Positions 8,311 to 13,402 of a stretch of 26,634 bases of DNA are shown here, piece by piece. The translations under genes were made by a program, and so were the position numbers. The notes under the pieces are model-generated. The model had not been told where the DNA came from. It ran no database searches and saw nothing but the letters and a program-made list of their open reading frames with translations. The DNA is taken from the IMG/VR virus record IMGVR_UViG_3300035666_000139, positions 1-26,634 of that record. The stretch is one strand, 5' to 3'. How positions within the stretch are numbered: the first letter of the stretch is position 1; each line of letters begins with the position of its first letter. The stretch comes from a virus.

Positions 8311-8521
8311 TTGGCGGGCTCCAAAAATATCGGTAGTGCCGTGCGACTCTGCCAAAGTTTTTGCGTTGGATCAGGTGTTCTTCCATCAGCATATGAAGCC
8401 ACCAATGTATTGTGGTTCTGTCCATGCCGGTAAGCTCAGAAAGTTCGTCCACTGTCCGAGGGGCGCGAACCAACAGCCCCAGCATGTCCACGATCTTTGA
8501 CCGATTGGGTGCGGCTCTCAT
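8303..8521 (-). CDS. Winged helix-turn-helix DNA-binding protein
   Basis: A 72-residue protein started at the ATG at 8521, which has an AAGGA ribosome-binding site nine bases upstream. A longer form from 8590 would overlap the neighbouring Cys protein by about 150 bases and is less likely. Residues 8-55 read as a winged helix: an IVDMLGLLVRAPRTVDEL helix pair, a recognition helix around TGMDRTTIHWWLHML, then a short wing (EEHLIQRK). This suggests a small transcription regulator, perhaps acting on the phage's own early operon. The target is unknown. Confidence 0.7.
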   Translation of the reverse strand: MRAAPNRSKIVDMLGLLVRAPRTVDELSELTGMDRTTIHWWLHMLMEEHLIQRKNFGRVARHYRYFWSPPSV

Positions 8522-8675
8522 CACTTGGTATCCTTTGCTCGCACGGAACGCCCTCCAGTTCCCACGGTCCAGTCCACACTTGTCGCTCATGCGGCGGGTC
8601 GGTGCGGCGTCGGCAGGTCACGCACTCTGGCAGGTCAGTGCCGATGCAGCGGGCTACGTCGGCGGGGAGGGTCAC
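8436..8675 (-). CDS. Small Cys-containing (putative zinc) phage protein
   Basis: A 79-residue protein with a GTG start at 8675 that overlaps the preceding micro-ORF stop (GTGA) and has AAGGAG six bases upstream. The first 50 residues follow a pattern I recognise in many phage early regions: RC..., ECVTCRRRT, a Trp-rich middle and VPCEQRI. Cys10, Cys18, Cys21 and Cys45 could bind one zinc. The last 30 residues look unconserved and overlap the winged-helix gene by 86 bases. No function is established for the family as far as I recall. Confidence 0.6.
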   Translation of the reverse strand: MTLPADVARCIGTDLPECVTCRRRTDPPHERQVWTGPWELEGVPCEQRIPSDESRTQSVKDRGHAGAVGSRPSDSGRTF

Positions 8676-8728
8676 GTTTGCTCCTTGATTTCATGCGCCT
8701 GCTGGGCGGCGGTTCGTAGGTCAGTCAT
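8672..8728 (-). CDS. 18-codon micro-ORF, translationally coupled
   Basis: The ATG at 8728 overlaps the upstream stop (ATGA), and its own TGA overlaps the GTG of the downstream gene (GTGA). The 18-residue product MTDLRTAAQQAHEIKEQT resembles the N-terminus of longer small phage proteins that begin MTDLR.AAQQAL, so it may be a truncated remnant kept because ribosome transit couples translation of its neighbours. Alternatively it is a true leader peptide. The call rests on the double overlap only. Confidence 0.45.
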   Translation of the reverse strand: MTDLRTAAQQAHEIKEQT

Positions 8729-8913
8729 ATCCACAACTCCCACAGCCAGATCAGCCCCCAAGTGCCCATAATGACCACAAAAGCCATCACTGCCGCCACC
8801 TCCACAGAATAATCGCGCCTCGGCCGAGGCGAGTCAATCAGCGTGCAGGCCTCGCGGTACGGGCACGACCGGCCCTGTTCGCACAGGCCGTCGCAGCAGT
8901 TTCTGTCGGTCAC
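8725..8913 (-). CDS. Small Cys-rich single-pass membrane protein
   Basis: A 62-residue protein from a GTG at 8913 with a strong AAGGAGG five bases upstream. The ATG at 8946 would overlap the preceding gene and is rejected. Residues 1-23 have five cysteines (NCCDGLCEQGRSCPYREAC), a pattern seen in small phage proteins of unknown function. Residues 37-61 form one hydrophobic segment rich in Trp (VEVAAVMAFVVIMGTWGLIW). This suggests an inner-membrane protein with a small metal-binding or disulfide head. It is coupled to the upstream 49-residue gene by a 4-base overlap. Confidence 0.7.
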   Translation of the reverse strand: MTDRNCCDGLCEQGRSCPYREACTLIDSPRPRRDYSVEVAAVMAFVVIMGTWGLIWLWELWI

Positions 8914-9059
8914 TTGATCCTCCTTGCCGGCACTGCCAGCAGCCAACGGTCACCCAGCAGGCGGATCGAGCGGATCCACTGCCGGGTGTTGTGTCGATCA
9001 ATCCGGCGGTCGCCGGATGCCCACAGGGCGCGTGCGCGCTTGAGCATCCGGGTGTTCAC
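8910..9059 (-). CDS. Small basic phage protein (49 aa)
   Basis: A GTG at 9059 overlaps the stop of the upstream gene as GTGA, and the TGA at 8910-8912 overlaps the next GTG. The 49-residue product has RARALWASGD, a basic RRIDRHNTRQWIRSIR stretch and LLGDRWLLA, a pattern that recurs in short proteins of temperate and virulent proteobacterial phages (usually with LGDKWLLA). It is strongly basic and may bind nucleic acid. The function is unknown. Confidence 0.65.
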   Translation of the reverse strand: MNTRMLKRARALWASGDRRIDRHNTRQWIRSIRLLGDRWLLAVPARRIK

Positions 9060-9634
9060 TCTGCTTGCTCCTCAAAGCGCGTCACGCGGAATGTGCCGAA
9101 CGGGCCGCGCTTCTCCGGGCGGAAGTCGCCGATGCCAATGCTCAGGCCGGACTGCTCCAGCAGCATCTGCGCGTCTTCGACCTTCATCAGAGTATCGTCC
9201 ACGCCGATGCTGAACTTCAGCCCCCAGCAGTCAAACCTGGGGCGGTGCCGCATCACGCGACCCTTGGTGGCGGGGATCGTGACCGGCCGTGAGTCCACCT
9301 CGTAATCGGTAGCGGGGCCAGAGCCGTTCATCACCGTGATGGTGGGCTCAAAGATGCGGATCGCGCTAGGCACGATGAACCGCATCGACTTGCGCGACCC
9401 GGGCATTTTGTAGTTCGTGCCGGCCGCCCCCATCGCGTTGGGGATGGCGAACGCGCTGATGTAGAACGTTCCGTCAGGGTGACGGTAGGCAACCTTCTCC
9501 GCCTGCTCGCGTGGAGTGCCTCGGTTCTGCACCACGCCGCGCGCCTTGCCGCTGCTGGAGGTCTCGGCGTCCTCGCCGAAACGGTGCATCAGAAGAGGTT
9601 GAATGCCACGAATTTCAATGCTGATCAGTTTCAC
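9056..9634 (-). CDS. Conserved phage protein, RAMP/Cas7-like features, recombination operon
   Basis: A 192-residue protein from a GTG at 9634 with GGAG seven bases upstream; a longer frame to 9661 lacks a site. The N-terminal strand ISIEIRGIQPLLMHRF, the YISAFAIPNAMGAAG segment and the C-terminal glycine-rich loop GIGDFRPEKRGPFGTF followed by a strand resemble the ferredoxin-like RAMP fold of Cas7-type proteins. I recall homologues in many proteobacterial prophages, always without an assigned role. Here it is in the leftward operon with RecT and a YqaJ exonuclease, so a single-strand nucleic-acid-binding role is an attractive inference. No catalytic residues are evident. It follows the pentamer array. 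Confidence 0.65.
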   Translation of the reverse strand: MKLISIEIRGIQPLLMHRFGEDAETSSSGKARGVVQNRGTPREQAEKVAYRHPDGTFYISAFAIPNAMGAAGTNYKMPGSRKSMRFIVPSAIRIFEPTITVMNGSGPATDYEVDSRPVTIPATKGRVMRHRPRFDCWGLKFSIGVDDTLMKVEDAQMLLEQSGLSIGIGDFRPEKRGPFGTFRVTRFEEQAE

Positions 9635-9677
9635 GTCAAATCTCCGTTGGTTAAAACACACTCACATTTGGGCGAAA

Positions 9678-9910
9678 TTGCCCTGCCTTGCCTCGCCGCG
9701 CCTCGCCACGCCAGGCCGTGCCTCGCCACGTACCATGCCTTGCCAAGCCCCGCATCGCCATGCCGTGCCCCGCCTGGCCGAGCCACGTACCTTGCCATGC
9801 CACGCCGTGCCGCGCCTCGCCTTGCCGTGCCAGGCCGTGCCGCGTACCTTGCCTTGCCAAGCCTCGCCTGGCCTCGCCTCGCCCTGCCTAGCCATGCCCG
9901 GCCATGTACC
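9678..9910 (-). repeat. Pentanucleotide array (GGCNN)n with 57-bp higher-order period
   Basis: On the plus strand the segment is 41 pentamers NNGCC; 40 match and one (9750-9754) is CCGCA. They fall in blocks of 10, 10, 10 and 11 (9678-9727, 9735-9784, 9792-9841, 9849-9903). Each block is closed by a 7-base separator ending in GTACC (9728-9734, 9785-9791, 9842-9848, 9904-9910). The leftward transcript is therefore GGTACNY(GGCNN)10 repeated four times, mostly at 57 bases. The two N positions vary freely, so this is not a simple slippage repeat. It fills the gap between the HTH gene and the RAMP-like gene in an operon otherwise packed with 4-base overlaps. Confidence 0.95.
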
Positions 9911-9914
9911 ACGA

Positions 9915-10091
9915 TCAACGCTCGGCCTCGGCCTCGTAAGCCAGCACGTCAGCCAAGCGGTAACGGGCCTGGCCACCGATCTTCAGCCACGTCGGGCCTT
10001 TGCCCTGGTGTCGCCAGTTCTCCAGCGTGCCCACGGCGACCTTCCACCTGGCGGCCAGTTCTTCGGTGGTCAGGAGTTCGTCTTCGTTCAT
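9915..10091 (-). CDS. HTH_17/excisionase-type small DNA-binding protein
   Basis: A 58-residue protein. The ATG at 10091 overlaps the RecT stop as ATGA. The sequence LLTTEELAARWKVAVGTLENWRHQGKGP followed by KIGGQARYRLADVLAYEAE is the standard MerR-like winged helix of the HTH_17 / excisionase family: TEELA helix, VAVGTLENWR recognition helix, then the wing RYRLADV. Such proteins can be Xis-like recombination directionality factors or small transcription regulators. With no integrase in the window, a regulator of the recombination operon is as likely as excision. It ends five bases before the pentamer array. Confidence 0.8.
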   Translation of the reverse strand: MNEDELLTTEELAARWKVAVGTLENWRHQGKGPTWLKIGGQARYRLADVLAYEAEAER

Positions 10092-10867
10092 ACCGCGCCC
10101 TCCTCGGCGTCAATGATCTCGGCATCCACCGGTGGTGCCTGCTCGGTTCGCGGTGCCTGCTCGGCGTCAATCTCGTCGGCGCGGCGCTGCACTGCGGCTA
10201 CCACGCGGTCGCGGTCCTTACCCTTGGGCACGCGGCGCATTTGTGGGCGCAACAATTCCAAAAACTCTCGCGTGGCGGCAGATTTGATTGTCTTGATTAG
10301 CGCATCCACGTCAACTGCGGGCGGCGCAGGAATTGCTGGCGCAGGATCGGCAACTTCCTCGGCGTTGCCCATGTCGCGCACGATAGTTTGCGGGGCCATG
10401 TCTTGACCTTCCTCCTCAGAATAGGTGCCGACAACAACGCCCGGAAACACGGTGCGAATACCTTCCGAAATGCAGCGAGAACGCAGCATCTGCCGTGGAT
10501 ACTTTGTCCACGTCTGATTGCCCAACAGGCCGGCCTTGCGACCCATCTCGACGGTCCACTCAATGGTGACGCTGCCGCCTTTGGGGTGCGAAAACGTACC
10601 GACCACGCGCTGGTCCGTGTAGTCGCTCCATTCCACCTTGCCGCCTGCGGTCTGGAAGCGAGCCAACATGGCGTCGGCCTTCAGCGTGGGCCGGCCGTTG
10701 ATGACGTGGTAATCGCGGGCGGCGATGGCCGGGTGCATTCCCTCGGCCTGCGCGATCAGCATCAGGGCCATCGCTTGGTCGGGCGTCTTGACGCCGAACA
10801 GGCCGGACTTTGCGACGGCCAGCGCCATGCGCTCGACTTGGTCTACGGGGATCAGTGCGGTGCTCAT
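10088..10867 (-). CDS. recT: RecT-family single-strand annealing protein
   Basis: A 259-residue protein from the ATG at 10867 with GGAAAG upstream. The order of motifs fits RecT/Bet: TPDQAMALMLIAQAEGMHP, then AARDYHVINGRPTLKADAMLARF, a Gly/Trp-rich core with WSDYTDQRVVGTF and VTIEWTVEMGRKAGL, then WTKYPRQMLRSRCISEGIR and a GVVVGTYSEEE segment; the C-terminus is charged and variable. RecT anneals complementary single strands and promotes strand invasion together with a 5'-3' exonuclease. The YqaJ-type exonuclease is 284 bases upstream in the same operon, with one small gene between. The symbol denotes the family. Confidence 0.88.
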   Translation of the reverse strand: MSTALIPVDQVERMALAVAKSGLFGVKTPDQAMALMLIAQAEGMHPAIAARDYHVINGRPTLKADAMLARFQTAGGKVEWSDYTDQRVVGTFSHPKGGSVTIEWTVEMGRKAGLLGNQTWTKYPRQMLRSRCISEGIRTVFPGVVVGTYSEEEGQDMAPQTIVRDMGNAEEVADPAPAIPAPPAVDVDALIKTIKSAATREFLELLRPQMRRVPKGKDRDRVVAAVQRRADEIDAEQAPRTEQAPPVDAEIIDAEEGAV

Positions 10868-10879
10868 ACAGTGCTTTCC

Positions 10880-10897
10880 GGGGCGGCAAGCCGCCCC
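10880..10897. promoter_or_regulatory. Intergenic hairpin before recT
   Basis: GGGGCGG (10880-10886), loop CAAG, CCGCCCC (10891-10897): a perfect 7-bp stem in the only gap (38 bases) between recT and its upstream gene. On the leftward transcript it ends right beside the recT ribosome-binding site GGAAAG and has no U-tract, so it is not a canonical terminator. It could modulate RecT translation, stabilise the downstream mRNA, or be a processing site. Confidence 0.5.
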
Positions 10898-10905
10898 TGT
10901 GGTGA

Positions 10906-11154
10906 TCAGTCAGTCAGGCCCGGGCTTTCTTCGGCCGGGACGGCTTCGGGCAGGCCCACGGTTTCCACCATAACGCCAGAGGCCATCAGCGAGATGATGT
11001 CGTCGTGCGTGGCGGGCGCGATCACGAATTGCGGCGTGACGTGGCGCAGCACGTCGGCCACGGTGTAAGCCCGCACCAGTCGCTCGTTGCCCTCTGCGTC
11101 CATCACGGTCCACGCCTTCATCACGCGCGTGTAAGTGCGCTTCTTGTCGCTCAT
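10906..11154 (-). CDS. Small protein of recombination operon, unknown function
   Basis: An 82-residue protein. The ATG at 11154 overlaps the exonuclease stop as ATGA and has GGAAGGAAAG just upstream. The N-terminus is basic (MSDKKRTYTRVMKAW), followed by two short strand-like segments and an acidic C-terminus. No family is recognised. Its fixed place between the exonuclease and RecT suggests a small adaptor or modulator of the recombination pair, but this is only context. Confidence 0.65.
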   Translation of the reverse strand: MSDKKRTYTRVMKAWTVMDAEGNERLVRAYTVADVLRHVTPQFVIAPATHDDIISLMASGVMVETVGLPEAVPAEESPGLTD

Positions 11155-11789
11155 TGCTTTCCTTCCGCAAGACGCCGCAGCGCCTCGACTTTTTCGCCGA
11201 CCTCCGACAGAAACAACGTGATGCGACCTTCGAGGTCGGCGATAAACGCCGCATCACGGGGAATACGCTGAACGTACAGCTGCAATGGCTCGGGCATACG
11301 CGGGTCATACGACACGAAATCGCACCACTGGCGGCCGGTGATCCACATCTGGCCCTGTACCTGTGGCATGTGATCTGCGGGCATTCCGCCCAGCAGCGTC
11401 TCGATGTGGACCGCGCTGTTGTACGGGCACTTGATCTCAATCAGTCCGTCCCAGTCCACCAGGCCGTCAGGCGAGCAGCCGGCATACAGGACGTCGTGGG
11501 CGACGAAGCCCGTCTCCTCCACCTCAGTGCCCGTGTGGGCCTCGTACGCGGCACGCGCTGCAAATTCCTGCTGGGTGCCCCAGAGCATGGCGGCAGTGGT
11601 GAACTTCTGGATAGCGCGACCGGTCAGGCGCTCGACGACCAGTTCGGTGAGGTAGTCCTTCGCTGCCTGCGCCGGCTTGTTGCCGCCTTTCAGCGTGGCC
11701 ATCGCGTCGCGGAAACGGCTGGCGGTAACCTTGCCGCATCTAGCGGCGTACCAGTCGTCGGAACGCTGGTCTGCGGTTTCGAGGATCAT
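11151..11789 (-). CDS. YqaJ/lambda-exonuclease-family 5'-3' exonuclease
   Basis: A 212-residue protein from the ATG at 11789, which has AAGGAG eight bases upstream; the extension to 11969 lies in the next gene. QRSDDWYAARCGKVTASRF is the usual N-terminal YqaJ motif. PD-(D/E)XK nuclease residues are visible: E75 in GTQQE, D108 in GCSPDGL and E118-x-K120 in LIEIKCP, followed by the VQGQMWITGRQWCDFVSYDPR helix-strand typical of the family. It resects double-strand ends to give 3' single strands for RecT. The gene order exonuclease, small gene, recT, all leftward, is a standard phage recombination module. Confidence 0.92.
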   Translation of the reverse strand: MILETADQRSDDWYAARCGKVTASRFRDAMATLKGGNKPAQAAKDYLTELVVERLTGRAIQKFTTAAMLWGTQQEFAARAAYEAHTGTEVEETGFVAHDVLYAGCSPDGLVDWDGLIEIKCPYNSAVHIETLLGGMPADHMPQVQGQMWITGRQWCDFVSYDPRMPEPLQLYVQRIPRDAAFIADLEGRITLFLSEVGEKVEALRRLAEGKQ

Positions 11790-11802
11790 GCTGCGGTCTC
11801 CT

Positions 11803-12207
11803 TCAGAACCAGAAGTGGTTGTCGTCGCACTGGGCGCGCTTGATCTCGTCCTCATAGCGTTCCCAAGCGCGGCTGGTGATATCGCCGTCCTTGGCCCGCA
11901 GGTAGCGGGCACGCAGCTCATACACTGCGGGCACGATGCGGTCGATGTGGCCGGCGAACACCAGGGCAATCAACTGATCGGCAGTGGCCTGCTGCAACTC
12001 GGCCGGCACGGCCGTCAGGTCAAGTGGCGTCTCGTCGGTGGTCGCCTCGTGGGCCAACCAGTCAGTGATGAACAGCGGCGTCCTCAGCATGTCGTCCTTG
12101 GCCGCCTCGATGTCGAGGTCGATGTCCTCATAGTCATACCTCGGGTCATGGGGATGACCCGTATACGGGCCGTAGTCCGGGTCGTAGTAGGCTTGGCTGA
12201 TCCTCAT
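11803..12207 (-). CDS. First gene of leftward operon, unknown function
   Basis: A 134-residue protein started at the ATG at 12207 (GGAG six bases upstream), preferred over the ATG at 12249, which has no such site and lies in the control region. The N-terminal 50 residues are rich in Tyr, Asp and Pro (YYDPDYGPYTGHPHDPRYDYEDIDLDIE is the region, at residues 7-34) and strongly acidic. The middle is helical, with ATADQLIALVFAGHI and a charged C-terminus ending in aromatic residues. No family is recognised. Being promoter-proximal, it should be among the earliest products; an acidic DNA-mimic role is conceivable but unsupported beyond composition. Confidence 0.6.
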   Translation of the reverse strand: MRISQAYYDPDYGPYTGHPHDPRYDYEDIDLDIEAAKDDMLRTPLFITDWLAHEATTDETPLDLTAVPAELQQATADQLIALVFAGHIDRIVPAVYELRARYLRAKDGDITSRAWERYEDEIKRAQCDDNHFWF

Positions 12208-12362
12208 CGTCTGCTCCTGTTTTGTTTGGGGACGGACGGATGTTGCCACGATGGCCCACGATGGTCAACTACAATCGACGCAATAACCCACTATTCCACG
12301 CGGGCTTTGCGAGCGGCGGCGACGGTGGCATGATGCGAGCCCCGACGACGATGGGATAGACG
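12208..12362. promoter_or_regulatory. Divergent promoter/operator region with CCACGATGG repeats
   Basis: This 155-base gap separates the leftward recombination operon from the rightward replication operon. It holds two direct copies of CCACGATGG exactly one helical turn apart (12246-12254 and 12256-12264). Two more GACGATGG words lie at 12347-12354 and 12359-12366, the last overlapping the rightward start codon. A leftward -35-like TTGACC (complement of 12263-12268) is followed after 17 bases by a weak -10-like CAACAT (complement of 12240-12245), which puts the tandem repeats within the spacer. A TACAAT (12270-12275) could serve rightward transcription. An operator for a phage repressor is inferred. 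Confidence 0.5.
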
Positions 12363-12923
12363 ATGGACAGGAAAACGAAAGCACTGATTGATGGACTGCC
12401 GCCTGCGCTGCGCAACCTGCTGTTGACGCGCACTGAGGAGGAGGGCGAGTGCCTGATCTGGACAGGGATGACCTGCGCAGCGTTCACGCGAGTGCCGCGC
12501 TGCCACTACGACTCTACCGGCGCGCACACAAAAGCCTCGCGCTCGCTGCGGCGCACGATTGCCGAGGCAATGGCGGGCAAGCCGTTGGGCAAGTTCGTGG
12601 CGTCCTGTATGTGCGGCACGCCGCTGTGCGTGCATCCCGCTCACCTAAGTGTGATGACCAGAAAAGCCGCGATGCAGCGGGCGTCGGCCGCAGGCAAGAT
12701 CAAGGGCGCGGCAACGACTGCGCGCAATCGTCTGAGCGGGCTGCGCCGGCGCAAACTCAACGACGATCAGATTCGGGAGATCCTGGCCCGCAGCGACGAA
12801 TCGCAGTCGCGCCTGGCGCTGGCGTACGGCGTCTGCCGCGCGACGATCGGCAACATCTTGCGCCGCAAACGGCGCGCGTCAGATGATATTTGGTCCGCTG
12901 TTTTTGCGAGGCTGGCAGCATGA
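12363..12923 (+). CDS. HNH-like zinc protein with C-terminal HTH, catalytic His replaced
   Basis: A 186-residue protein. Residues about 60-105 match the phage HNH pattern of the 'CgnPlCvnPeHL' type (SLRRTIAEAMAGKP, CGTPLCVHPAHL). In active relatives a V.H.C precedes this; here the run is VASCMC, so the usual His position is Cys. Residues about 140-180 form an HTH tail (LNDDQIREIL, QSRLALAYGVCRATIGNILRRKR) seen in homing nucleases and resolvase-like proteins. It is the first gene of the rightward operon and overlaps the VRR-NUC gene by ATGA. It may be a weak endonuclease or a DNA-binding regulator derived from one. Confidence 0.75.
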   Translation: MDRKTKALIDGLPPALRNLLLTRTEEEGECLIWTGMTCAAFTRVPRCHYDSTGAHTKASRSLRRTIAEAMAGKPLGKFVASCMCGTPLCVHPAHLSVMTRKAAMQRASAAGKIKGAATTARNRLSGLRRRKLNDDQIREILARSDESQSRLALAYGVCRATIGNILRRKRRASDDIWSAVFARLAA

Positions 12924-13402
12924 CAGAACGAGGCAGACGCACCCTGCGCGAGCAGATGCTCCGCAATCAGGCAACCGAAAACCTGTACGCCGCACTCAGC
13001 GGCAAACCGGCGCGGGAACTGCCGATACCGGCAGAGCCGAAAAAACGCGCACCAGCGCAGCCGTCAGGCGAGCCGAGCGAGGCCGAGATCCTGCGGGCGA
13101 TCGTGCAGCTGCTGAAGCGGCACCCGAAAGTCGCCATGTCGTGGCGCCAGAACTCCGGCACTTTCCAAGAGCGCAACCGCGACGGCAGCGTGCGCTATAT
13201 CCGGGCGAACACCCAGCGCGGCATGAGCGACATTATGGGCACGCTGAAGGACGGGCGCACGCTGGCCATCGAGGTCAAGTCGCGCACCGGCCGCATGAGG
13301 CCCGGGCAGGAGGAGTTCCTCGCGTCGATCCGCGCTGCGGGTGGCGTGGCGGGGGTTTGCCGCAGTGTTGAGGATGCAATCAGGCTGTTGGAGGGCGAAT
13401 GA
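12920..13402 (+). CDS. VRR-NUC domain nuclease
   Basis: A 160-residue protein from the ATGA overlap at 12920. After a basic N-terminal 50 residues, the VRR-NUC fold is clear: helix with E55 (SEAEILRAIVQLL), WRQNSGTF, RANTQRGMSDIMGTL with D104, TLAIEVKS with E118 and K120, GQEEFL with Q130, and the closing GGVAGVCRSVEDAIRLL. The family are PD-(D/E)XK structure-specific nucleases, standalone in many phages and a domain in FAN1. It probably resolves branched or flap DNA during phage replication. It is coupled to both neighbours by 4-base overlaps. Confidence 0.9.
   Translation: MTERGRRTLREQMLRNQATENLYAALSGKPARELPIPAEPKKRAPAQPSGEPSEAEILRAIVQLLKRHPKVAMSWRQNSGTFQERNRDGSVRYIRANTQRGMSDIMGTLKDGRTLAIEVKSRTGRMRPGQEEFLASIRAAGGVAGVCRSVEDAIRLLEGE

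Noticed and set aside
9678-9910. CRISPR array
   Set aside because: The separators are 7 bases and the 'spacers' are themselves pentamer repeats; there are no 20-40-base direct repeats or unique spacers and no cas genes.
9631-9976. Three overlapping leftward ORFs (69-104 codons) across the pentamer array, rich in Gly, Arg, Ala, Trp
   Set aside because: The GGCNN pattern avoids stops in several frames at once, so open frames are expected by composition; no ribosome site or overlap supports any of them, and the products are pure repeat.
9915-10091. Excisionase as evidence of a prophage
   Set aside because: The HTH_17 fold is also used by ordinary regulators, and no integrase or attachment site is visible here.
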